DNA of 49,913 bases from the NCBI GenBank assembly GCA_013151415.1, contig JAADII010000018.1, positions 1 through 49,913 of the forward strand, written 5' to 3'. Each line of letters opens with the position of its first letter. Within the stretch, counting starts at the first letter, position 1. The DNA is from Chloroflexota bacterium. Its GTDB lineage: Bacteria > Chloroflexota > Anaerolineae > J102. Positions 43,510 to 49,913 of the stretch are shown here, in pieces. A program made the translations under genes and the position numbers. A model generated the notes under the pieces. The model saw only the letters and a list, made by a program, of their open reading frames with translations. It was not told where the DNA came from and searched no databases.

Positions 43510-44586
43510 CTAGAGGGACAGTCGCACAACGTCGGCCAGCACGCCGGCCGCGGTGCCATGCACGCCCGCGCCGCGACCCTGTAACACCAGGGGGTTGGGG
43601 TCGTAGATGGCGGTGTGAAAGGCGATGAGATTGTCGGTTCCTTGAAGTTGCCCCAGGGGGCTTTCCAGGGGAACGGATTGCAAACCCACGCGAGCCGCGC
43701 CATCTTCCAGCGCGGCCACATAGCGCAAGGTGTGTTGACGACTGAGAGCCGCAACCACGCGCTCGCGATACGCGTCATCCAGCCCGGACAATGCATCTAG
43801 AAATGCATCCACTGAACCCGAAGCGAGCTCCGCGGGATAGAGCGACTCGACCTCAATCTGCTCCAAGTCTAGTGACCATCCCAAGGTGCGCGCCAAAATC
43901 AGCGCCTTACGCGCCACGTCCATGCCGCCCAAATCGTCGCGTGGGTCCGGCTCGGTGTAGCCCTTCTCATAAGCTTCGCGCACCAAAGCCGAAAACGCCC
44001 CGCCAGCTTGCAAACCCGTGGTCAAAAATCCCAACGTGCCGCTAAAACAACCGGCGATGCGTTGAATCGCATCGTTGGCCGCGAGCAGAGTCTCGCTCAA
44101 GGTGGCGATGACAGGAACGCCCGCGCCCACGGTGGACTCGTAGCGCAAGCGCCCGCTCGCAGTCAGCTCGCGGAAATCGTCCATGGAACCGGTGAGAGGC
44201 TTTTTATTGGCCAACACGGCCGCGTGCCCACGCGCCAGCGCCAATTTCAATGCCGCGGTGGTTTCATCAGTAGCCGTCACGTCGATGACCACGGTCTCAT
44301 CAACGCCCGCCTGTTCGATGATCTCCGTCAGGTTTTCGCGAGCGCGACCACCGCGAGCGCTAATCAGGCTACGCCCCTCGCGTTTGTGGTCCAATAGGTG
44401 AAGAAGATGATCTTCCGACAATCCCTGAGGCTCCACCACCGCGCCGCGGCTATCGCACAAGGCCACATAGCGCAGACGCAAACCATACCGCCGCTTGAAC
44501 GGAGCCGCTGCGGTTAATATGCGCGAGGCAACCGCGCGGCCCACGCCGCCAAAACCGAATTGAATGAGAGAAACAGTCCTTAGCAT
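43510..44586 (-). CDS. hom: Homoserine dehydrogenase
   Basis: 358 residues from ATG 44586 (MLRTVSLIQFGFGGVG), since the upstream in-frame stretch has no homology pattern. NAD site FGFGGVGRAVAS, then LANKKPLTGSM (catalytic Lys region), ESTVGAGVPVIATL, GCFSGTLGFLT and DDLGGMDVARKALILARTLG, all diagnostic. It reduces aspartate semialdehyde to homoserine. No C-terminal ACT domain, so likely the short unregulated form. Follows lysC by 137 bp; together with asd it forms an aspartate-family operon. Confidence 0.95.
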   Translation of the reverse strand: MLRTVSLIQFGFGGVGRAVASRILTAAAPFKRRYGLRLRYVALCDSRGAVVEPQGLSEDHLLHLLDHKREGRSLISARGGRARENLTEIIEQAGVDETVVIDVTATDETTAALKLALARGHAAVLANKKPLTGSMDDFRELTASGRLRYESTVGAGVPVIATLSETLLAANDAIQRIAGCFSGTLGFLTTGLQAGGAFSALVREAYEKGYTEPDPRDDLGGMDVARKALILARTLGWSLDLEQIEVESLYPAELASGSVDAFLDALSGLDDAYRERVVAALSRQHTLRYVAALEDGAARVGLQSVPLESPLGQLQGTDNLIAFHTAIYDPNPLVLQGRGAGVHGTAAGVLADVVRLSL

Positions 44587-44723
44587 ACGAAGAAAACACC
44601 GATAAGCAATCAATGAGCGATACAGCAAATTGACCTGTAGACCGGCAAAAACAATCAATAATTCGCCAAAAGCGACATAAACACAATGCTTTTTGGTTAT
44701 ATCACGATTCTCATGATTATCGC

Positions 44724-46121
44724 TCAATCTTTGAAAAAGGCGCGATGGATGCGACGAACGGCTTCATCTGCGTCTTGCTCGTCCACCACCATGGAAATAT
44801 TGACTTCGCTGGATCCTTGAGCCAGGGCCACGACATTGATGCCGGCCTCGCCCAAGGCTGTAAACACTTTGCCAGCAATGCCTGGGGTGCCGCGCATGCC
44901 AGCGCCCACGACAGCGATAATGACAATGTTGTGATAGGCGCGCACCCGGTCGATAAAGTGGCGCTCCAATTCGGTGGCCAATTCCTTTTCTAGCGCGGCG
45001 ATGACGGCGGCCGTGTCGCCCTCGGGCACGGCAAAACAAATGCTTTGTTCAGAGGAGGACTGGCTGATCATAAGCACATTCGCCCCCGCGCCCGCGACCG
45101 CGTTGAATGTGCGCGCGGCAATGCCAGGCACGCCGATCATGCCGCGGCCTTCGACATTGACCAGCGTGAGATGGCGAATGGCCGTGATGGCCTTAACCGA
45201 CCCCGCGTTTTTGACCTCGGGAACCACCAAGGTGGAAGGGCCTTCGGGATTGAACGTATTGGCCACGCGAATAGGAATGGACGCCTCGATCGCGGGCAGG
45301 ATGGTCTTGGGATGCAGCACCTTGGCGCCAAAATAAGCAAGCTCTGCCGCCTCCACATAGCTGAGTTCGGGCAGGGTTTTGGCTTCGGGCACGATACGCG
45401 GGTCGGTGGTCAGGACGCCGTCTACATCCGTCCAAATTTGCACCTCGTCCGCGGCCAAACACGCGCCCAGGATCGCGGCCGAATAATCGGACCCGCCGCG
45501 ACCCAACGTTGTGGCGATGCCATCGGCCGTCGCGCCCACAAAACCAGTCACCACAGGCACCTTGCCTTGCTCCAACATGGGGCGCAAACGAGCATTGGCT
45601 CGCGCGCAAGTGGGCTCCATGAGGGGCGTGGCATTGCCAAATGCGTCATCCGTGACAATAATTTCGGCCGCATCCACCCAATCGGCCTGAAGACCATGAG
45701 CGCGCAACACGGCCGCGAGCAAAGGCGCGGACATGCGCTCTCCCAAACCTGAGACCACGTCCATGCCTCGCGCGGTCAACTCGCCTAAAATATAAATGGA
45801 TTGACAAAGACGCTCGAACGAGCGCAGCCGCTCATCCACCAGGCGCCCATAGGCCGCTCGTTCCACGCCGTCTTCAATCAGTTGTCCGGCCACCAATTGG
45901 TGTTTGAGCAAAAGATCGCTGCGGGCTTCTCGGTAAGGCTGTTCGTGACCTTCAGCCGCTGCGCGCGCGGCGTGAATCAGGGTGTCGGTCACGCCCTTCA
46001 TGGCCGACGTAACCACCACCACGTTGGGATCTTGTGCGCGAGCGCGAGCCACGATTTCGGCCACCTGGGCGATGGCCTTGGTGTCGCCCACCGAAGTGCC
46101 GCCAAATTTAAGAACAAGCAT
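44724..46121 (-). CDS. lysC: Aspartate kinase
   Basis: 465 residues from ATG 46121, chosen over an in-frame TTG at 46136 because GGAG is 9 nt upstream. N-terminal kinase domain with LKFGGTSVGD and the TTLGRGGSDYSA substrate/ATP block; two C-terminal ACT domains (LTLVNVEGRGMIGVPGIA and IIAVVGAGMRGTPGIAGKVF) that usually bind lysine, threonine or both as feedback inhibitors. Commits aspartate to the lysine/threonine/methionine pathway. It is preceded by a roughly 310-nt leader with a terminator (46270-46302), so expression may be attenuated. Confidence 0.95.
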   Translation of the reverse strand: MLVLKFGGTSVGDTKAIAQVAEIVARARAQDPNVVVVTSAMKGVTDTLIHAARAAAEGHEQPYREARSDLLLKHQLVAGQLIEDGVERAAYGRLVDERLRSFERLCQSIYILGELTARGMDVVSGLGERMSAPLLAAVLRAHGLQADWVDAAEIIVTDDAFGNATPLMEPTCARANARLRPMLEQGKVPVVTGFVGATADGIATTLGRGGSDYSAAILGACLAADEVQIWTDVDGVLTTDPRIVPEAKTLPELSYVEAAELAYFGAKVLHPKTILPAIEASIPIRVANTFNPEGPSTLVVPEVKNAGSVKAITAIRHLTLVNVEGRGMIGVPGIAARTFNAVAGAGANVLMISQSSSEQSICFAVPEGDTAAVIAALEKELATELERHFIDRVRAYHNIVIIAVVGAGMRGTPGIAGKVFTALGEAGINVVALAQGSSEVNISMVVDEQDADEAVRRIHRAFFKD

Positions 46122-46269
46122 GGGGATAATCTCCAAAAAATCGATTGATTTTGAGGTTATTTTGAAAATTATAAGATTTCAGGGATGTGGCGTCGGTCTT
46201 GCGTCGGTTAGGGGCCGCAACCGCGCGAGCAACAATGGCGATTTTACAAACCGCCGAGTGACGCAAGTT

Positions 46270-46302
46270 AAGAAAAACGCCCTCCCGATGGTTCGAGAGG
46301 GC
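46270..46302 (-). terminator. Rho-independent terminator inside the lysC leader (attenuator)
   Basis: On the minus strand GCCCTCTCGA (46302-46293), loop ACCA, TCGGGAGGGC (46288-46279) with a single T-G wobble, then G and TTTTTCTT (46277-46270). It lies between the predicted lysC promoter and the lysC start, 149 nt before the ATG. Confidence 0.85.
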
Positions 46303-46312
46303 AAGCGACATT

Positions 46313-46436
46313 GCCTGCAAAGCCTGGTTTGAAAAGGATTCGGCGTCCGAGATCGGAAGCGGAAGCCATCATGAGCGGCCAGCCCACCAAATGGGTTCTG
46401 GCGCGCGTGTCGTCGGATAGATAGCTTGATGCAGGC
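46313..46436 (-). ncRNA. Structured lysC leader, candidate riboswitch-like element
   Basis: GCCTGCA (46436-46430) pairs with TGCAGGC (46319-46313), closing a 124-nt segment that contains a hairpin GCCAG-AA-CCCA...TGGG-CTGGC (about 46402-46378) and a TTCCGATCTCGGA region (about 46357-46345). An alternative pair GGCAA (46315-46311) with TTGCC (46304-46300) would use the 3' strand of the closing stem and the first bases of the terminator arm. No lysine riboswitch or T-box signature is seen. The closing stem begins at the predicted transcription start, which is a caveat. Confidence 0.5.
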
Positions 46437-46440
46437 GCGA

Positions 46441-46469
46441 AGTTTAGCACGGAGCGGCCCGCGCGTCAA
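46441..46469 (-). promoter_or_regulatory. Sigma70-type promoter of lysC-hom
   Basis: On the minus strand TTGACG (46469-46464), 17-nt spacer, TAAACT (46446-46441); start near 46434. Confidence 0.7.
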
Positions 46470-46484
46470 CTGAACGCGCGGGCC
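46456..46484. promoter_or_regulatory. 11-bp perfect inverted repeat overlapping the lysC -35 box
   Basis: GGCCCGCGCGT (46456-46466) and ACGCGCGGGCC (46474-46484) around a 7-nt loop. It overlaps the -35 hexamer, so it could be a repressor operator; it could also be the 3' hairpin of the small gene upstream, although no T-tract follows on either strand. The rest of the gap 46122-46523 is the lysC leader. Confidence 0.6.
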
Positions 46485-46523
46485 GTATGCTATGGTGGCG
46501 ACAATGTTTCGTCGGCCCGAGGA

Positions 46524-46721
46524 TCACTGCGCTCGTTTAAGCACAGGCAAGCCGGTTCGGCTTTCAACCACCTCATATCCTTCGGGAACGGCGTCCAGCG
46601 AGCCTTCCTTCTCCGTCTTGGCGAAGTAGTAAAGGGTTTGTTGTTTACCGCTTTTGAGTGAGCGGGTGGTGGCATGCAACACATAGGTGTCGCCGCGAGA
46701 GTTGGTGTAAGTAAAAGCCAT
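46524..46721 (-). CDS. Small conserved-looking hypothetical protein
   Basis: 65 residues, hydrophilic, no signal or membrane helix. AFTYTNSRGDTYVLHATTRSL, LYYFAKTEKEGSLDAVPEGYEVVESRTGLPVLKR suggests a small beta-rich protein. The ATG at 46721 has AAGGAGAG at good spacing, which supports it as a real gene. Stands alone between inositol-phosphate synthase and lysC. Function unknown. Confidence 0.75.
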   Translation of the reverse strand: MAFTYTNSRGDTYVLHATTRSLKSGKQQTLYYFAKTEKEGSLDAVPEGYEVVESRTGLPVLKRAQ

Positions 46722-46832
46722 GTTGTCTCTCCTTATAGAACCTTGGCTGATTTTTTCAGACGATTAGTCTGAGAGCATACGATGCGATCATACCATCGAT
46801 GCCAATTTCCAACAACATGAGACAATATGAGT

Positions 46833-47969
46833 TTAACCAACGTAGAGCGGCGGCAAAGCGGGAGACGAGATGCGTTCAGGGAGGGTGTCGTTGTTTTCGC
46901 CATCGATGAATTCCTCAACCAGGCGTCGGGCGACGTCGTCGGTGAATTGAACCGGCGGCGATTTTTTGAAATAAGCGCTTGGCGCCACCAACGCCCCGCT
47001 CAACCCCCGATCCAGGCCGATCTTAGCGCAGCGCAGCGCGTCGATGATCACGCCGGCGCTGTTGGGGCTATCCCACACTTCCAACTTTAATTCCATGTTT
47101 AGAGGCGCGTCGCCAAACGTGGTGCCCTCCATGCGAATATAGCACCATTTTCGATCATCAAGCCAGGGCACATAGTCGCTTGGCCCCACATGCACATTGC
47201 GCTCGTCCAGCTCGCGATCGGTTATCTGGCTTGTCACGGCGGTGGTCTTGGATATTTTCTTGCTCTCCAGCCGCGAGCGTTGCAGCATGTTCATGAAATC
47301 GGTGTTGCCGCCAAAATTGAGCTGATAGGTGCGATCCAACCGCACCCCGCGGTCCTCGAACAGACGCGTGAGCACGCGATGGCTGATGGTCGCGCCCACC
47401 TGACTTTTGATATCGTCACCAATCACCGGAACGCCGGCCTGACGAAAACGCAATTGCCAGTAAGGATCGCTGGCAATGAAGACGGGAATGGCGTTCACCA
47501 GCGCGCAACCGGCATCCAACACCTGCTCCACATACCAACGCGTGGCCTCTTCGCCACCCACCGGCAAATAATTGATGACAACGTCGGTCTCTGTTTCGCG
47601 CAGGATATCGGCCACAGGAGCAGGCTCGCCGGGCGCTTCTTCGATGACCTGCCGCAAATAACGCCCCAGACCGTCCAGGGTGCGCCCGCGTTGCACTGTC
47701 ACCCCCAGCCGCGGCGGCGAAGCAAAACGATAAGTGTTGTTTTGTCCGGCGAAGATGGCCTCGGACAGGTCTTTGCCCACTTTGGCCGCGTCCACATCGA
47801 ATGCAGCCGTAAATTCAATATCACGAATGTGGTAATCGCCCAATTGCACATGCATAAGGCCGGGCACGCGGTCATTGGGATCGGCGTTTCGATAGTAATG
47901 AACGCCCTGAACGAGGGACGAGGCGCAGTTGCCCACGCCGATGATCGCGACGCGCACTTTGTTGGACAT
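46833..47969 (-). CDS. ino1: Inositol-3-phosphate synthase
   Basis: 378 residues from ATG 47969 (AAGGAG 7 nt upstream). The upstream in-frame stretch is only translated repeat ([10 protein letters not shown] pattern) and is rejected. N-terminal NAD fold [19 protein letters not shown], then the [16 protein letters not shown] region, [17 protein letters not shown] and [26 protein letters not shown], which hold the catalytic Lys and are diagnostic of the short actinobacterial/archaeal type. Converts glucose 6-phosphate to inositol 3-phosphate for inositol lipids or solutes. LacI regulator lies directly upstream. Confidence 0.95.
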   Translation of the reverse strand: MSNKVRVAIIGVGNCASSLVQGVHYYRNADPNDRVPGLMHVQLGDYHIRDIEFTAAFDVDAAKVGKDLSEAIFAGQNNTYRFASPPRLGVTVQRGRTLDGLGRYLRQVIEEAPGEPAPVADILRETETDVVINYLPVGGEEATRWYVEQVLDAGCALVNAIPVFIASDPYWQLRFRQAGVPVIGDDIKSQVGATISHRVLTRLFEDRGVRLDRTYQLNFGGNTDFMNMLQRSRLESKKISKTTAVTSQITDRELDERNVHVGPSDYVPWLDDRKWCYIRMEGTTFGDAPLNMELKLEVWDSPNSAGVIIDALRCAKIGLDRGLSGALVAPSAYFKKSPPVQFTDDVARRLVEEFIDGENNDTLPERISSPALPPLYVG

Positions 47970-47996
47970 GATTGGCTCCTTGTGAGGGGGTGAGGG

Positions 47997-48086
47997 TGGA
48001 TATTGGATATTGGATATTGGGTATTGGGGTATTGGGGTATTGGGGTATTGGGGTATTGGATACTGGGTATTGGGCGCTGGATATGG
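47997..48086. repeat. Family-C tandem repeat (TATTGGG/TATTGGA, 7-9 bp units)
   Basis: About eleven units of TATTGG(A/G)(G) run from 47999 to 48086 with the last ones diverged (ATACTGGG, GCGCTGG). It fills the gap between the LacI gene and the inositol-phosphate synthase gene. The complement of the same unit appears at 31996-32016. Confidence 0.85.
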
Positions 48087-48115
48087 CGAGCTTTGTGCGG
48101 TGTGGCCGACTTTCA

Positions 48116-49120
48116 TCAAGCCTTGCCCGCGCTTTCGCGCACAATGAGCTCGCCGCGAAGATGGATGCTGGCCACGGGCTCGCCGCGCAGAGCCGCGAGC
48201 AGGGTCTCGACAGCCAGACCGCCCATTTCTCTTTTCCGCTGATCAACGGTGGTGAGCGGAGGATGCGCAATGGCCGCGAAGGGGATGTTGTCGAAACCAA
48301 CCACCGAAAGGTCGCCGGGGATGGTAAGGCCGCGCGCTTGGGCCTCGGCCATCAGCCCTAAAGCGCTGAGGTCGTTATAGCAGAACACCGCGGTCGGGCG
48401 CGTTTTGGCCGGCCCCGCCAATAACCGCTCAACCGCAAGACGGCCGGCTTCGATAGAGCCATCGGCCGGCCACAAAAGATCCGGATCAAAGGAAACGCCC
48501 GCTTCGGCCAGCGCTCGCCGCCAACCTGCGGCCCGCGCCCGATGCGAACGCCCTTTTTCCGGCCCGCCCAAATAAGCAATGCGCCGTCGCCCTAGATCCA
48601 ACAAGTGACGCGTGGCCAACCAGCCGCCGTATTCATTATCGGTGGCGATGGAAAACACCCGCTCGCCTTCGTGCCAGCTATTGATGAAAACCACGGGCGC
48701 GTCGAGCCGGGGCAAAATGGAGCCGTAAGCGGCCCCGGCCCTCGAACTGAGCACGATCAAACCATCGGGTTGTTGGGCCAACAGGAGCCTTACGGCCTCG
48801 ATCTCTCTCGCCGGCTCGCCGCCGGTGGAGGCGATGAGCAAACGATAGCCGGCGGATATGCAGGCCGACTCCACGCCTTGCATCACGGCCGCGACGTAAG
48901 GATCGGAGGTGGGCGTGATGACGCCGAAGGTTTGACTGCGCCCCGTAACCAGGCTGCGCGCGGCGACGCTGGGCGCGTAGCCCAATTCGGCGGCAATGGC
49001 TTGCACGCGTTCACGCGTCTCGCGACTGACGCGAGTCGAACCGGCCAATGCGCGGCTGACGGTGGAGGGCGAAACGCCGGCCTTACGGGCGATGTCTTTA
49101 ATGGAAGGGCGATTATGCAT
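48116..49120 (-). CDS. LacI-family transcriptional regulator
   Basis: 334 residues from ATG 49120. The first 50 residues are the LacI helix-turn-helix and hinge ([46 protein letters not shown]); the rest is a periplasmic-binding-like ligand domain ([58 protein letters not shown]). Ligand unknown, likely a sugar or nucleoside. An 18-bp operator lies 71 bp upstream, so autoregulation is likely. Downstream on the same strand is inositol-phosphate synthase, across a repeat. Confidence 0.95.
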   Translation of the reverse strand: MHNRPSIKDIARKAGVSPSTVSRALAGSTRVSRETRERVQAIAAELGYAPSVAARSLVTGRSQTFGVITPTSDPYVAAVMQGVESACISAGYRLLIASTGGEPAREIEAVRLLLAQQPDGLIVLSSRAGAAYGSILPRLDAPVVFINSWHEGERVFSIATDNEYGGWLATRHLLDLGRRRIAYLGGPEKGRSHRARAAGWRRALAEAGVSFDPDLLWPADGSIEAGRLAVERLLAGPAKTRPTAVFCYNDLSALGLMAEAQARGLTIPGDLSVVGFDNIPFAAIAHPPLTTVDQRKREMGGLAVETLLAALRGEPVASIHLRGELIVRESAGKA

Positions 49121-49190
49121 ACGTTTTAGCAGAAGAATTTTGCATAAATGACAGGATTTGGCTGTGTTTCTCTGATAAAACCTCAAACTA

Positions 49191-49208
49191 TGCGCAAACG
49201 TTTGCACA
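49191..49208. promoter_or_regulatory. LacI-type operator
   Basis: TGCGCAAACGTTTGCACA is a near-perfect 18-bp palindrome with the CG-centred AAACGTTT core typical of LacI-family sites. It is upstream of the LacI gene. The remaining gap 49209-49424 shows nothing else I can assign. Confidence 0.8.
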
Positions 49209-49424
49209 ACGTCGCTATTTATACACGAGCCGACCCGGCCCTGTCAAATTCCCGCGCAGCCATTGACCGCCCCACCCTCACATCTCACTCGCTCCAATCG
49301 CCCGCGCCAAACGCCCGGCAGGCTCTAATCGCCATCGACAACCCCGCCCAATGGTCGCGACGATAACATGCTTTGGGTTCCCGCTCCCCACTCTTTTGGC
49401 TACGATAAACGCCGCGCCGCGGCC

Positions 49425-49913
49425 TTATGCCCGACGATTGGGAATGACCAGATAATCAACCCAGTTGCGCAACTCCTGTTGACGAATGCCGTCGTCCAAA
49501 ATGTCATCGCCGATGCCCAATTCGCGACGCAATTCCTGATCGGAAGGATTCGCGGCCAGGGCTTTGAGTTTGGTCACATAGGCGCGCACGTCCTCTTCCC
49601 GCTCGAAGAATCCCTCATTCACCAGGGGTCTGGCCCGCGCGGCGATGAGTTGGGCCATGTCGATGAGCGTGTATTCGGGATGGTATTGGGTGGCCCAAAA
49701 GGTTCCCTTGCCATATTTCACGGCCAGGGCCTGCACCCGCGTGTGATCGCCCTCCACCAGCAACTGCGCTCCCGACGGGATGCGCGTCACCTCGTCCAGA
49801 TGCATGATGAACCCCTTGAATTGCTCCGGTTTGCCCTTGAGAAGCAACGAATGGCGTCCGGCCTCTGTCTGGCGCAACACGCCCGTGACGCCCCACTCGC
49901 GGCCGCGCGGATT
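49425..49913 (-). CDS. Class I glutamine amidotransferase-like protein, N-terminus cut by window
   Basis: 162 C-terminal residues are visible; the start lies beyond the right edge. GTFWATQYHPEYTLIDM carries the His and Glu of the class I triad (the Cys would be in the missing part), preceded by GFIMHLDEVTRIPSGAQLLVEG. After the triad comes a 70-residue extension (REEDVRAYVTKLKALAANPSDQELRRELGIGDDILDD) not normal in small GATase domains. It may be a GMP synthase-like free-standing amidotransferase or a peptidase-like relative; acceptor substrate unknown. Transcribed toward the LacI gene. Confidence 0.82.
   Translation of the reverse strand, partial: NPRGREWGVTGVLRQTEAGRHSLLLKGKPEQFKGFIMHLDEVTRIPSGAQLLVEGDHTRVQALAVKYGKGTFWATQYHPEYTLIDMAQLIAARARPLVNEGFFEREEDVRAYVTKLKALAANPSDQELRRELGIGDDILDDGIRQQELRNWVDYLVIPNRRA

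Noticed and set aside
46313-46436. Lysine riboswitch or T-box upstream of lysC.
   Set aside because: Neither the lysine-riboswitch core nor the T-box GGTGG-ACCGCG element is visible; only a generic attenuator can be supported.
46268-46450. Leader peptide controlling lysC by stalled translation.
   Set aside because: The frame ending at the terminator has no run of Lys, Thr, Met or Ile codons.
46756-46772. TCAGAC-GATTA-GTCTGA hairpin beside a T-run as a terminator.
   Set aside because: The T-run precedes the hairpin on the plus strand and is an A-run after it on the minus strand, so neither orientation works.
47997-48086. CRISPR array.
   Set aside because: Units are 7-9 bp in direct tandem with no unique spacers and no cas genes.
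47997-48119. N-terminal extension of the inositol-phosphate synthase into the repeat array.
   Set aside because: The extension is only translated tandem repeat; ATG 47969 has a good Shine-Dalgarno and begins the NAD fold correctly.

Overview
The window is about 50 kb of high-GC bacterial chromosome with densely packed genes, no rRNA, tRNA, CRISPR array, prophage or insertion sequence that I can see. Gene content suggests a member of the Chloroflexota (Anaerolineae/Ardenticatenia-like). The pointers are BMP-type transporters, lipoproteins with Thr/Pro/Ala-rich linkers, SCP2 proteins, a tungsten-type aldehyde:ferredoxin oxidoreductase, a b6-type cytochrome bc operon with multihaem cytochromes, an inositol-phosphate synthase and a protoglobin. 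This placement is inference from gene content, not from a marker gene.

Layout. 1-10.1 kb (minus strand): a BMP/nucleoside-type ABC importer (two permeases, a tandem-duplicated binding lipoprotein, a double ATPase), a small lipoprotein, yggT-proC, yggS and argJ. 10.1-10.7 kb: a long regulatory gap. 10.7-19.8 kb (plus): a respiratory operon of a 12-haem cytochrome c, a TPR protein, a GltD-like FAD/Fe-S oxidoreductase, split cytochrome b (b6 plus subunit IV), a Rieske protein and a four-domain cytochrome c. 20.2-21.6 kb: a universal stress protein and tyrA. 21.7-25.4 kb (minus): a membrane glycosyltransferase, murA with Asp at the usual catalytic Cys, and a SAM hydroxide adenosyltransferase. 25.7-32.5 kb (plus): SCP2 protein, iron alcohol dehydrogenase, aldehyde:ferredoxin oxidoreductase, SDR, acyltransferase and a second SCP2 protein, apparently aldehyde, alcohol and lipid metabolism. 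32.4-34.4 kb (minus): patatin and a PhaR-type regulator. 34.6-40.7 kb (plus): TetR, a lone PEP-utiliser C-terminal half, a secreted repeat protein, an M50 protease, and a protoglobin fused to a MoaD/ThiS-like beta-grasp domain. 40.8-46.4 kb (minus): an unusual HAD protein, asd, hom and lysC (aspartate-family biosynthesis), interrupted by a plus-strand antitoxin with a truncated MazF, and headed by a structured leader with an attenuator-like terminator. 46.5-49.9 kb (minus): a small protein, inositol-phosphate synthase, a LacI regulator with its operator, and a glutamine amidotransferase cut by the window end.

The most unusual items are the protoglobin/beta-grasp fusion, the bc operon combining a 12-haem cytochrome with a flavin/Fe-S NAD(P)H-type module, the lysC leader RNA with mutually exclusive pairings, a HAD protein whose motifs look circularly permuted, and several families of short palindromic or tandem repeats confined to intercistronic gaps. 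Well-formed -35/-10 promoters with 17-18 bp spacing can be read at several gene starts.
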